NCBI GenBank assembly: GCA_963575745.1
Contig: CAUYUJ010001292.1
Location: forward strand, 1 to 32,500
DNA: 32,500 bases
Reading direction: 5' to 3'
Origin: Prorocentrum cordatum
Taxonomy: Eukaryota > Sar > Dinophyceae > Prorocentrales > Prorocentraceae
The notes beneath the pieces were generated by a model. That model saw only the letters and a list, made by a program, of their open reading frames with translations. It ran no database searches and was not told the origin of the DNA. The first letter of the stretch is position 1; every line of letters begins with the position of its first letter. The position numbers and the translations under genes were made by a program. Shown piece after piece: positions 18,811 through 28,246 of the stretch.

Positions 18811-19115
18811 GAGGCGGCGACGGGGCGGCGACGGGGCGGCGACGGCGCTCATAGCGGCCAAGTCGCTGGTCAAGCCCAGACGACGGGCGGCGACGCGGCG
18901 GTAATGGGGCGGCGGCGGCGACAACATAGCCGCCAGACCGACGGTCAGGCCCAGGCGACGGGCGGTGACGAGGCGGCGACAAGGCGGCGACGGGAGGAGA
19001 CGACGACAACATAGCCGCCAGACCGACGGTCAGGAACGACGGGCGGCGACGAGGCGGCGACGGGGCGGCGACGGCGACAACATCGCCGCCCAGACCGACG
19101 GTCAGGCCCAGCTCC
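18811..19115 (+). repeat. GGCGAC minisatellite
   Basis: Imperfect tandem units of roughly 75-90 bp made of GACGGGCGGCGACGAGGCGGCGAC followed by GACAACATAGCCGCCAGACC and GACGGTCAGGCCCAG. The GACGGTCAGG end of the unit occurs near 18940, 19022 and 19094, with a more diverged copy (GTCGCTGGTCAAGCCCAG) near 18862. No coding evidence. Confidence 0.7.
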
Positions 19116-19321
19116 TGAGAAAACAAATGAAGGATTCCTGAGTGCAAGCGGTGTTCTGGGAACAGGTAAGATCCCCTAAGTGAAAGCGTCTAGGGATCGG
19201 TGATCTCTTTGTAGGTTCGTGCGCAGGTTCGGTTCGGGCCCCGCTCGGCTCTGGCTCTCGGCGGACGCGGACCTGCCTCGAACACTGCACCCCGCGGGCC
19301 AGTCGTTGCAGAGGTGGGCGA

Positions 19322-19970
19322 GTGCCGGCGGGGCCACGGAAGGCGGGCGCAAGGGGGGGGGGAAGGAAGGGAGGACATAGAGCTTCCAGCGGCGGCGACG
19401 ACGACGAGGACGACGACGACGACGCTGCCCGTGCAGCGGCGGCATTCGTGGAACAGTTCGTGCAGCCCTTGCTGGCAGCGCATCCTCGGGCCGCGACGCC
19501 AATGTGCCGTGGCGCAGTCCTGGACCGTCCCCGGGTCCGCCCAAGGAAGGCGCGCGCCCTGCGCCTCTCCTGCCCCCGACGCCCTCGCGTCGCGGAGCAG
19601 ATCGTGTCCTCTTTGACGGCTCTTGCCGATTTCGAATTGGGCCACGCTGCGCAGCAGAGGCGACGTCCGACGTCTGGGTCGTCCTCGCCCTCCTGTCCCT
19701 CCTCCTTCTTCGCGACCGCGAGGCCCATCGCCGAAAACCACGGCGTTCGGGTGGGCAGGCAGAAACCCGAAGGTTGTGTGAGGGGAGAGGGCGCATGCGC
19801 ATTCAATATTTGTATTCGTCGGCTTTCCCTGCAACGGCAGAGCAAAGACAAGCCATGCGCGAATCTGATTCCTACTTTTGCCCGCATTGATTTTGCTCTC
19901 CGCTATGCTTGCCAGACGGCCCTGCGCAAGAATGCGCATTGCATGGAGGCTTGTGGTAGGCAGGGCCGGT

Positions 19971-20036
<66 letters not shown>

Positions 20037-20077
20037 TTCTGCCTGCCTCCTCTCCTCCCTCCTCCCTTGCCTTGTGA
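19322..20077 (+). CDS. Hypothetical ORF upstream of the recombinase element (doubtful)
   Basis: Open frame of 251 codons. Residues ~20-60 are Asp-rich followed by an Ala-rich helix (AARAAAAFVEQFVQPLLAAH). The middle is Arg/Pro-rich with VAEQIVSSLTALADFELGHAAQQ. The last quarter runs into the (CGT)n tract of the left direct repeat and becomes poly-Arg, which is a microsatellite artefact. Long frames are also open on the opposite strand over the same DNA, as expected at this GC content, so coding is not established. It could contain a decayed exon up to about 19950. I recognise no family. Confidence 0.2.
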
Positions 20078-20391
20078 TGTCTCCCTCCTCCATCCTCCCT
20101 AGCCAGGTAGCAGGGGGAGTGGTAGCAGCAGAGCAGGGAGTGTGCGGACGATGAGAATTGCATGGAGGCTTGTGGTAGGCAGGGCCGGTGGCGTCCACAT
20201 TTCTCATCGTGCCTCCGATTGCTGCGCAAGGCGTAAGCCCTGCAGTTGCGGATTTGAGTGAGGCGCCGAATGAGGAGTCGGGGAGGGGCCGCGTAGGAAC
20301 AGCGCAATATGTTGAGCTTCCCCAAGACTCTCAGTGAGGCCGCCTTCCGCCTTCCGGAGGGTTTCGACTCAGAGGCAAAAGGGCGCGTTTG
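19992..20391 (+). repeat. Long direct repeat, left copy
   Basis: (CGT)n tract, polypyrimidine stretch (TCTTCTGCCTGCCTCCTCTC...), CCAGGTAGCAGGGG, then a unique-looking part to GGCAAAAGGGCGCGTTTG. It matches 22621-23020 at a fixed offset with three differences seen by eye (GGGGGA/GGGGAA, CGTGCC/CGTACC, TCGACTC/TCGGCTC), i.e. about 99% identity. An internal ~33-bp piece (TTGCATGGAGGCTTGTGGTA and on, from 20158) is also found just left of the repeat at 19939, offset 219 bp. Confidence 0.85.
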
Positions 20392-20398
20392 GCTCAAG
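20388..20398 (+). other. Spliced-leader relic before the recombinase gene
   Basis: TTTGGCTCAAG is an exact 11-nt match to the 3' end of the dinoflagellate spliced leader. It sits 32 nt upstream of the recombinase ATG and begins at the point where the left and right direct repeats stop matching (20391/23020). A chance 11-mer match in this window is unlikely but possible. Confidence 0.5.
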
Positions 20399-20430
20399 GA
20401 CTTTCGGCGGTAAGGCCAGAAGGACAAGCA

Positions 20431-22132
20431 ATGTCTGAGCTCGCGCCCGTCTTGTCGCCGAGACTGCAAGCATGTATGCCCACAGGGGTACCAGAAACGG
20501 GGGATCTAGAACGATATTTGGTGGCGAAGAACTTGTGTTCGATTCTCAGAGTGCATAGCTGGTTCGATTCACCCGACGACGCTGTCGCAGAGTTGGGCGG
20601 TGAAGCCCGTTGTAGCCCGTCAGTGGCCAGGGAATTCTATGCACGGGTGGATCGGAATGCTTCGGCAGCCGTCAGGGGGCATGCTCGTGCGGAGTTGGCT
20701 GGAGGAGAACGAGTCCTTTGCGACCCCCAGGAAGCACCAGTGGTGCCCGCGACCAGCTCTGGAAAGTTACCGTCGGTGGCCTTCTATCCGGGGAGGAAGA
20801 GGCACAAATCCGAAAAGGTGGAACAAAACTGCCAAGACCGGGAAGCTGCTGCGCTGTGCAGCCAGGTCGGTTTAGTGCTCGATCTTGCCGGCCACATCGG
20901 GGACGCATCGCCGAGACTCTGGGGATGGGCCCTCGAAGGCCTCAGCTGGGAGGATCAATCGGCTCTCTTGCGGCCTGTAGTGGTCAGGAGGGCTTCGGTG
21001 GCGGCGACGGTGCGATCCCACCTGCGAGTCCTTGCGCGGCTGCAGAAATGGGCAGAAGCGGCCGGGCTCCAGCCGCGGTCGCTAGATGCAACAGATGTCG
21101 CGCTATTTCTCCGCGACGCCAGCGGTAGAGGGCCGTCAGTGCCGAAGGCGTCCTTTGCGTCGCTGGTGTGGGCGAAGGAAGTATTCCAGTTCCCGTGGCC
21201 GTTGGAGGACCCGCTGGTCGAGGCCCAGAGATGCATGTCAAGCAAGCAGACAGAGGAGGGAGCAGCGGCAGCAGGCGAGCCCGCTTACAAGAGCAATCGT
21301 TGATTGCCTGCTGACCAGCTTCTTCGTGGCAGCTGAAGCGCACGACGCAGCAATTGTAATTGCTATTGGATTTGTGCTGGCCCTGACGTTTGGCTGCCTT
21401 CGTTGGGCTGACCTACAGAGATTCACGTCTTGCAATCTGTCGCGGGACGCACTGTACGCAGAATCGTGGAGGTCAAAGAAGAAAATCGGCCGAATCCCGT
21501 GGGCCGCCCCGCGGAGGGATTGGCAGGGGCGCGATTGGGGTGGACAGTTCCACGCCGCCGTGGCCAGCTACGTGGATCTTGCTGAAGCGGACTTTATCGT
21601 CCCAGCGATGGCGGTGGAGTCTGGCAAGATATCCGTTCTGAGCCCAGTCCGCCCAGAGAAATATTCTGGCGCGTTGAATGTCATGAGGCGGGTGCTTCGC
21701 GCATTTGGCGGCGTGGCGAACACCGCCGAGTGGTCGTTGCACAGCCCCAGATTTTTCTTCCCGACGCTTGCCGGCCAGCTTCGCTTCCCCATGGAAGAAC
21801 GCCGGACATTGGGCAGGTGGGGCCCGGGCTCGGGCATGCCCGTGCGCTACGATCGCGCGCGCTGTGTAACTGAATTGCTCCTCAAGTATGACATAGTGGG
21901 GCGTGTCCGAGATGGGTTCATGCCGGCGCGGGATTTTGAAGTCCCTGAGTCGCGCGCGCCCTCGGCGGCGGCTGCGGCGCCTGCGGTAAGGCAGACGTCG
22001 CTAGTGAGCCGCGCCGTGCCTGATCAAAATATGGTGCTCAATAGGAGCAGCATGATGTTGCACCGCCAGTCCAACAAGAGCCGCGCCGCACGCGCTGCTC
22101 TTTCTGGTGGGCGCAGTCGCGGGCGCCAGTAG
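20431..22132 (+). pseudogene. Tyrosine recombinase (Crypton/DIRS-type), one frameshift
   Basis: Site-specific DNA recombinase forming a 3'-phosphotyrosine link. ATG 20431 lies in a fair context (AGCAATGTC) and 32 nt after a spliced-leader relic. The N-terminal ~180 residues are unplaced. A core-binding, SAM-like helical region reads SVAATVRSHLRVLARLQKWAEAAG...DVALFLRDA. The frame shifts by one base near 21270-21290 (between EPAYK and RAIVDCLL). Catalytic domain: Arg in GCLRWADLQ (21401-21403), a basic SKKKIG, HSPR (His 21740, Arg 21749; the HxxR motif), LGRW (Trp 21818, where many families have His/Trp), and MPVRYDR with the nucleophile Tyr at 21848-21850. All key residues are present. The Ala/Arg-rich C-terminus ends GRSRGRQ. 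About 567 codons if rejoined; inactive only through the single shift, which could also be a sequencing error. Confidence 0.8.
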
Positions 22133-22620
22133 AGGCGATTAGAGGCGCGCCTGGGGATTACGAAGACCGGTTCGTCAGATGCGAGCGCTGCTGGGGTAAA
22201 AACTCTGGCGGCGTCCCGCATTGGTCTCGGCCGGAATCCTCCGGCGAGGAGGAAGGAGCATCGCTTGTCCAGGATGCACGAGATTCCTCCGGGCCAAGCA
22301 GCTCCGCAGCCATCGAATCGTAGCGTCGCCCGGTAAGGGGCACGCGTTGGGGCAGTGCGACGCGGCAATGCGGAGCCGAGAATGCCCAGCCCTGAAAGTG
22401 GGGGCGCGTTGGGAGTTAGGCCTGGGCAGATCACGAACGTGACTGTCGGGGCCCGACAAGTGACTGCCAACGAGAGCCCTGAGAGAAAAAGAACAGGGCG
22501 ACAGCGTGAACCCCTGACAGGGGGCCGCCATAGTGCAAGCGCTGTTTGGGAATTGTGTGGACTCCAGACAGGGTCTGCGTGGCGTAGTGCAAACGCTGTT
22601 TGGGAGTCGGTGCAAGCGCC
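22133..22620 (+). other. 3' region of the recombinase element
   Basis: No coding frame recognised. It contains two related 25-nt pieces, AGTGCAAGCGCTGTTTGGGA (about 22531) and AGTGCAAACGCTGTTTGGGA (about 22585). A similar AGTGCAAGCGGTGTTCTGGGA lies at 19141, upstream of the left repeat, so part of this region may recur outside the element. Confidence 0.4.
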
Positions 22621-22633
22621 GCCGCCGCCGTCG

Positions 22634-22665
<32 letters not shown>

Positions 22666-23020
22666 TTCTGCCTGCCTCCTCTCCTCCCTCCTCCCTTGCC
22701 TTGTGATGTCTCCCTCCTCCATCCTCCCTAGCCAGGTAGCAGGGGAAGTGGTAGCAGCAGAGCAGGGAGTGTGCGGACGATGAGAATTGCATGGAGGCTT
22801 GTGGTAGGCAGGGCCGGTGGCGTCCACATTTCTCATCGTACCTCCGATTGCTGCGCAAGGCGTAAGCCCTGCAGTTGCGGATTTGAGTGAGGCGCCGAAT
22901 GAGGAGTCGGGGAGGGGCCGCGTAGGAACAGCGCAATATGTTGAGCTTCCCCAAGACTCTCAGTGAGGCCGCCTTCCGCCTTCCGGAGGGTTTCGGCTCA
23001 GAGGCAAAAGGGCGCGTTTG
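22621..23020 (+). repeat. Long direct repeat, right copy
   Basis: Same as 19992-20391. It ends at GGGCGCGTTTG, after which the flank (CCCACCCGACAGCG) differs from the internal sequence that follows the left copy. Confidence 0.85.
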
Positions 23021-23722
23021 CCCACCCGACAGCGTCTCCCACCCTTTGCAACAAATAGTAGCAAGAGTAAACCTTGTGAGCATGTCTTGCGTAGAATATA
23101 ATTAATAAGGGTGATAGAGAGGTTGTTTGTGCCCCCCGGGGGCGCTCGAAACACGACCCTTGAGAAGGGGGCCCGCTTATTCTCAGGACCAGCCGGCGCA
23201 ACAAGCGAACCCGCTCCTGCGAGAGAAGCCGCCCGACGGCACAAAATGCACATTGTTGACGTTAGACGATAACTGCGCATCTGGGTCGGCGCCGTCTTAG
23301 TCGCTAATTATGTATAATCAAGTGCCGTCTCAGAATTCCCCCTTTTCTTTTAACCCCGACCCCTTATGGAGGAAGAGAGGTGGAGGAGGATATCAAAGAA
23401 GAGAGACCGGCAGTGTCCCAGCCGTCGGATGTGGTGCCCCGGCGACTCGAAGGCCGCAAAATAGTGCTGGCGCGTATCTCTGTCTTCGCTCGTGTGCTGG
23501 ACTTAATGAAGGTACTGGCGGCAACGGCTCTCGACCCCATCCTTTGCAAGACGGTGCCGGTGCACTGTCTGAGTTCTCGACCCCGTCCCAGGAGCTGAGG
23601 AGCCTTCCCACCCCCTCATGCCCTCCCCCTCCTACTTGTGTATATAAATGTGTGTATATGCGATATCATTATTCGCGCTCTGTGCAAGTTAGAGCGTAAC
23701 AGTCTGTAGACGTGTATAACAT
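23021..23722. other. AT-richer spacer, nothing assigned
   Basis: Less GC-rich than its surroundings, with TAGAATATAATTAATAAGGG near 23092 and a TATATAAATGTGTGTATATG stretch near 23640. There is a CCCCCCGGGGG palindrome near 23132. No gene, RNA or known repeat recognised; short open frames here have no support. Confidence 0.4.
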
Positions 23723-24240
23723 ATGCCAGCTGTAAGGGTCCGGGAGCGACTACCGGCCACGCAACCGGGACAGTTCGTATGGACCCATGCATGCTCTTTC
23801 ATCGTGTCAGAATTACGTTGTATGTTGCGGACTCTGCGCCAACCAAGCTATCCGGAGCCTTTGTGGCTCAAAGGCGCGGGCGGCGCCGCCCAAGCACTAC
23901 AGACTTCCTGGGCGATAAGAACAAGCTTCTGTAAGCCAAGTGCGGCGTTGGAGCTGGATCCTCGTCTGGACAAGTTGCTTCGCAAGCACGGTGTCGACGA
24001 GAAAGTGTTTGCGTACCTCAAGACTAAGCAGATGGTAGCAATCTGCAAGTTCGCAGGCCTTGCGGACACGAAGGCCGATGTGGGCGAGGGCATTTGTACC
24101 CCTGCGGGGTTAGATGCCTCTGACAGGCCGCTATGCCAGCCGGCAAAGGCTGAGTGGTGTATGCGGGCTGCAGCGTGGGCAAAAAAAAAAAGAAGGGAAA
24201 CGCGAACCGAGAATCCGAGCTTTCTACCCCGTGAGGTTCT
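23723..24240 (+). CDS. Possible coding fragment of unknown type
   Basis: An open frame from ATG 23723 whose middle (about 23936-24130) looks protein-like: LELDPRLDKLLRKHGVDEKVFAYLKTKQMVAICKFAGLADTKADV, a helical sequence. Similar HGV/YL-type segments are common near dinoflagellate mobile-element proteins as I remember them, but I cannot name a family. Outside this segment the frame has no clear protein character. It then meets an A11 run (24182-24192), and from about 24240 it runs into the CCAAGA array, where the reading is repeat-derived; the frame stops at 24361. It may be a single exon or a retroposed fragment. Confidence 0.3.
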
Positions 24241-25019
24241 CGGGAAGTCCCAAGAGGCCCCCAATCGGATCCAAGAGGCTCCCAAGAAATTCCTAAGAGG
24301 GCCGACGAGGTTCCAAGAAATCTCCCAAGATGGCCCCAAGAGGCACAACTCATCGTGTTAAGATTGGGCTTTGACGGGTTTTCATGTTTTTTTTCTGCCT
24401 CTTGGCATCCCGATGCTCCAAGACGGCCCAAGAGGCTTCCAATGCCGCTCCAACATAGAGGAAGAGGTCTCCAAGAGACCCCCAAGACTGCCCGCGAGGG
24501 CCCCAAGACGGTGCTTGAGGCGCCCAAGACGGCCCGAGAGGGCCCCAAGAGCCCCAAGAGAGGCCCAAGAAGGGGAACGCGACCCAACAGCAGAGCGTTC
24601 CCCCCAAAAGGCCCACAGGAGGCCGCAAGAGGCCCCCAAGTGGTCCGACGAGGACCCCAAAAGCTTCCCGAGGGCCTAAAAGGCCCCTAAGAGACGTCCA
24701 AGAGGTTTTAAAATAGCCCAAGAGAGCCCTCGATGCGCCGAAACTGCTTCCAGCAGGCCCCCGGGAGGCTTCCGGATTGTCTCAATCTGGCCGCAGGTGG
24801 CCTCAAGTCGGGCCTCCACGCAGCCAAGACGGCCACTGACGGCTTCAGATTGCAGAACCGATGCCCCCAAGGGACCCTCAGACGCCCCCCCAAGAAGCAC
24901 CCAAGAGGTGCCTCCAACAGCCAGTTGACGAAGCATGCGGAACACCCCAGAAGCTCCTCAGATGCCGTCGCGCGCCTGTGCTTGATAGCGTTGTCCAAGA
25001 TCGTCCAGCGCCCCCCCGG

Positions 25020-25072
25020 CCTGGGCTAGAACCTGAGCGCGCGCGAAGCGCGCGCGATGTTTCTAGCCCAGG
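25020..25072. repeat. Two-part perfect hairpin (12 + 8 bp)
   Basis: Outer arms CCTGGGCTAGAA (25020-25031) and TTCTAGCCCAGG (25061-25072) pair perfectly. After 5-nt spacers on each side, GCGCGCGC (25037-25044) pairs with GCGCGCGC (25048-25055) around a GAA loop. A diverged relative at 27678-27712 (CTAGAACTTGAGCGCTCGCG and on) keeps the inner part but has lost the right outer arm, so this is a dispersed element rather than a one-off. Confidence 0.75.
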
Positions 25073-25419
25073 GGCCCGAAAACAGCTGCCCGACACTCCA
25101 TGGGAGTACCGGGGCTCATTTCCCCTTGTTTTTATTGGGTTTCGGCGTCCCGGGCCTCGGAGGCCGCCGCGATGGTCCCGGACATTTTCCAGATCCTCGG
25201 CGCGGGCTCCAAGACCATTCCGCAGAGGGCTCCAACAGGCTCCAGGGCAGCCCAAGAGGGCTCCAAGACGGCTCCAGGAACGACTGCAGGGTCTCATTTT
25301 TCTTGTGTTTTCTGCAAGACGGCTCCAGGCAGACTGCATGTCTTATGAGGATGGCTTCCGCCTCTTGCCCCGATCATCCCAAACTGCCTGAACGGTTCCC
25401 CAAACCCAGCGCTTGCCCA

Positions 25420-25453
25420 AGCGCGTTCCGGACGGTCTTCGCCGGAACGCGCT
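25420..25453. repeat. Perfect 12-bp hairpin
   Basis: AGCGCGTTCCGG (25420-25431), 10-nt loop ACGGTCTTCG, CCGGAACGCGCT (25442-25453). It shares its stem with the hairpin at 25515-25548 but has a different loop. Confidence 0.8.
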
Positions 25454-25514
25454 GGAATGATCACGCGCTGCGGTTTCCCATGCCAACGTCCTCGGACGTG
25501 GGTGCCCTGCCACG

Positions 25515-25548
25515 AGCGCGTTCCGGGAAGATGCTCCCGGAACGCGCT
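25515..25548. repeat. Perfect 14-bp hairpin
   Basis: AGCGCGTTCCGGGA (25515-25528), loop AGATGC, TCCCGGAACGCGCT (25535-25548). Both hairpins of the pair are 34 nt long overall, 95 bp apart. A smaller ACGTCC-TC-GGACGT inverted repeat lies between them (25486-25499). Confidence 0.8.
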
Positions 25549-26984
25549 GAAAAGATATGGCCACATCTCGGGGACGCTCCCGACACCGCTCCCCCAGCCT
25601 TTCCGGGCAGCCTCCACAGCGCTCCAGGAGGGCCCAAGACACCCCCCAGGAGCCCCCAGAATGCGAAAGGATGGCCCAAGACGCTCCCGAGCAGCCCAAG
25701 TCAGCCTTCCGACGTCTCTCGAGGCTCCCAGGTGGCCTCCAAGAGACCCCAAGAAGTCTGATAGGTATCACGGTACGGCCCGAAGAGGCCAAAGTCGTAT
25801 ATGTTCAATTGTCTTTTCAATGTTTTTGACTTCTCGCGTTTTCGAGCTTCAACGGTCCAAGAGCGCCGAAGAGCTTCCCAAGACCGCCCCAAGACCACCC
25901 AAGATACCTTCAGGACGGCCCCAAGACGGGCCAAGAAGGCTCCAACACTCCCGAAGAGGCGCCCAGCACAGCCCCAGACCACCCCAGAACAGGCCCAAGA
26001 TGGGCCCAAGAGCGGGAGCAGGAGGCTTCCAGAGACCTCCGAGGCCTCCGGGACCCCCCAGAGGCCCCCAGCACACCCCCGATCCTTGAGAGGCCCCAAA
26101 CAGACCCCGACGAGGCTCCAAGAACAACCCAAGAGAGCTGCGAGAGCCGTCCCGAGAGAGCCCAGAGGGGTAACATCGTTGATTTCCAATGGTTTTTCCT
26201 ATGTTTTTCGCCTTCTCACGTTTTCCCGCTTCCAGCCCTCAAAGATCGAGGATTTGGGAAAAAGGAGAGGGAATTACAAAAATTGTGTTTCATCAAAGTG
26301 GAACTCCTACTCGGGGGTCCTACATATCCCCTGACATCTGGCCGGTACCGCGCCTCCCGGCATCATCCGCAGAGCGAGTTTGCAGTGCGTTTAGACATTT
26401 TTGGGACGTTTCTTTGAATTTGTCTTGGAGCGTCTTCTGGGCCTCCTGGGGGCCTCTTGGTGCCTTTTGCTTGACCCTAGAGCCCTCCTGGGAACCTCTT
26501 CGAGCGAAAACCTACGGTTTTCCGTCCGTGACCTGTGTCCCCATTGGGGGACTGGGGTGTTCCGGGGGTTCTGCTGGGGCGCCGGGGGCGCCGTAAGATC
26601 GCCCGGATACGGCCTGCGGATCGCCAAACATGGCGCTTCCAGACCGCGGGAACGACCAATGGCGGCCAAGACGGCCAAGGCGGCCAGAATTAGCCCTTGA
26701 CTATCCAAGAGGCCTCCAAGACGCCCCCAGAAACTTCCAAGATGCCTCCAAATGAGCCCCGGGAGGCACAACTTGTTGCTTATCCAAAGGTTTTTGAAGG
26801 ATTTCCATGTTCTCGCCTTTTAAATTTTCCGACGCTCCACAACGGCCCCAGAGGTCATATTTTCCGTTGCAAGACAGCCCCAGAGGCTTTGAAAACGGCC
26901 CCAAAACGGCCCAAGAGGGCCCCAAGACGGCGCCGGAGGCGCACAGGACGGCCCGAGAGGGTTTTATGGACCTCCACCAAATGC

Positions 26985-27432
26985 CCCAGTGGGGGTGCCC
27001 GCATGCGTCCGCCACACCCAGTACAGCGCTTCGCGGCCCCATAGAGAGCTCCACCGAAGGTCTCAATTGCGCAGCCCGCATGCGTCTCACCCACCGAGTA
27101 CAGCGCGTCGTGGCCCCACAGGGAGTTCCGACGAAGGTCCCAGAGGCGCAGCCCGCATGCGTCTCCCCCACCAGTGCAGCGCTTCGTGGCCCCATAGGGA
27201 GCTCCACCGAAGGTCTCAATTGTGCAGTCCGCATGCGTCTCCCCCACACAGTACAGCGCTTCGTGGCCCTACAAGGGGGCTCCACCAAATGTTCCAGTGG
27301 CGTAGTCCGCATGCGTCTCCCCCACACAGTACAACGCTTCGTGGCCCTACAAGGGGGCTCCACCGAAGACGATGGCTACAACAGCGGTGCTCACAACTGC
27401 ATCTGGTTGGGTCCTTCGCCAGGCCAATTTAA
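26985..27432 (+). mobile_element. Minisatellite cassette G, 3' part
   Basis: About five units of the 77-bp family (GTACAGCGCTTCGTGGCCC, GCATGCGTCTCCCCCAC), then CTCACAACTGCAT and CTGGTTGGG (27413-27421, one mismatch to the cassette end) followed by TCCTTCGCCAGGCCAATTT. The 5' end and polypyrimidine block are missing; it is joined directly to the CCAAGA array. It shows the cassette family is dispersed, not only clustered at 1-14 kb. Confidence 0.7.
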
Positions 27433-28246
27433 ATTGACCCCCCGTTTATTGTTGCACATCAGACCATCATTAAGGCCCCCGTCACCATCGAACAAATATC
27501 CCAGGAAACCTTCGAGGGTCCCAAATCATCGAACACCTAAAGGAAATTGATGATTATGTGGTTTCCGCATTTCCCCTTCTATACGCTTCCGAGGCTTGCG
27601 CAGGGACTCCAACAAGGTCGTTAGATGCACAAGGCGATTCAACAAGTGATATTCCATGCGTTAGCCTGTCGGGCCTAGCTAGAACTTGAGCGCTCGCGAA
27701 GCGCGCGATGGTTATAATATGGTTACATCAGATATGTTTATATCTGTGTGTATATATAGTTCCATGCCTCCAGATGTCCTTGACCATGTAACACCATACA
27801 TCCACATATCCATAGTCCCACACTCTCAGACTCCACGCATCCATGCGGCCCTTCATCCATGCCCGCGCGCGCCCATAGCTGCATGCACCTACATGCGTTC
27901 AGAGTTTTATGCTTCCACTCCTCCTTACTCTCTTCTTATCCATACCACCATTCCTCCATACATCCATACCTCTACCTCCGTACCTGCTCTGCGCAAACAA
28001 TATTCTAATGCACTCTTCTGCGCATCACGGCCGAATTGGCTGGCGTTTGTCGCGTCGACGGGCGGTTTTGGACGCGAGTAATTTGACCCGCGCCCGCGCG
28101 ACTGGAAGGAAAAAAGCTCCTCTCTCGCCTCCGTGTCCTCCACTCCTTCCGTCTCTCCCCTTCCGTCCCGCCGTTCCTTCCCCCTCCCCCCCCCATACTT
28201 TCAGAGTTTGGCTGCCACGCGCAGTTCCCAAGCCGAGTCCACGCTC
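27433..28246. other. Unassigned region with CCATnC motifs
   Basis: No gene recognised. 27678-27712 is the hairpin relic related to 25020-25072. 27720-27765 is AT-rich (GTGTATATATAG). From 27785 to 27990, CATCCA/CCATAC/CATACC motifs recur irregularly, suggesting an old degenerate simple repeat. Confidence 0.4.

Larger units (their letters stand above)
19992..23020 (+). mobile_element. Tyrosine-recombinase element with long direct repeats
   Basis: A recombinase gene (20431-22132) lies between two almost identical direct repeats (19992-20391 and 22621-23020; constant offset 2,629 bp). No reverse transcriptase, RNase H or protease motif lies between them, so it is not an LTR retrotransposon and lacks the RT of DIRS elements. 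Recombinase-only elements are called Cryptons, but those normally lack long terminal repeats. No target duplication is visible, as expected for tyrosine-recombinase integration. The arrangement is what a 2,629-bp circle recombining into a resident repeat would leave. Confidence 0.6.
24240..26975 (+). repeat. Composite repeat: phased CCAAGA arrays with T-rich spacers
   Basis: Arrays in which CCAAGA or a close variant recurs every ~10-11 bp (or 21 bp) occupy 24240-24350, 24415-24720, 25205-25285, 25620-25755, 25855-26165 and 26695-26965. In 25858-26007, fourteen steps cover 149 bp, a mean of 10.6 bp. Between them are T-rich spacers with a shared core, e.g. CAATGTTTTTGACTTCTCGCG (25820), CTATGTTTTTCGCCTTCTCACG (26199) and CCATGTTCTCGCC (26804). 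26405-26500 contains the motif in the opposite sense. The Leu-Gly-rich readings of these arrays are by-products. Confidence 0.65.

Noticed and set aside
20561-20570. GGTTCGATTC, a good match to a tRNA B box
   Set aside because: It lies inside the recombinase reading frame, and no A box, acceptor stem or anticodon arm fits around it.
19992-23020. An LTR retrotransposon
   Set aside because: The direct repeats look like LTRs at first sight, but there is no gag, protease, RT, RNase H or integrase, no TG...CA ends and no target duplication; the only gene is a tyrosine recombinase.
24022-26775. Leu-Gly-Ala-Ser-Trp-rich ORFs on the - strand, with Leu-Gly every seven residues
   Set aside because: They follow the 21-bp double step of the CCAAGA arrays, are short, shift frame with each indel, and have no conserved non-repetitive part.
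26807-27550. 247-codon ORF on the + strand
   Set aside because: It crosses from the CCAAGA array into cassette G minisatellite and ends in the spacer; no domain or codon signature.
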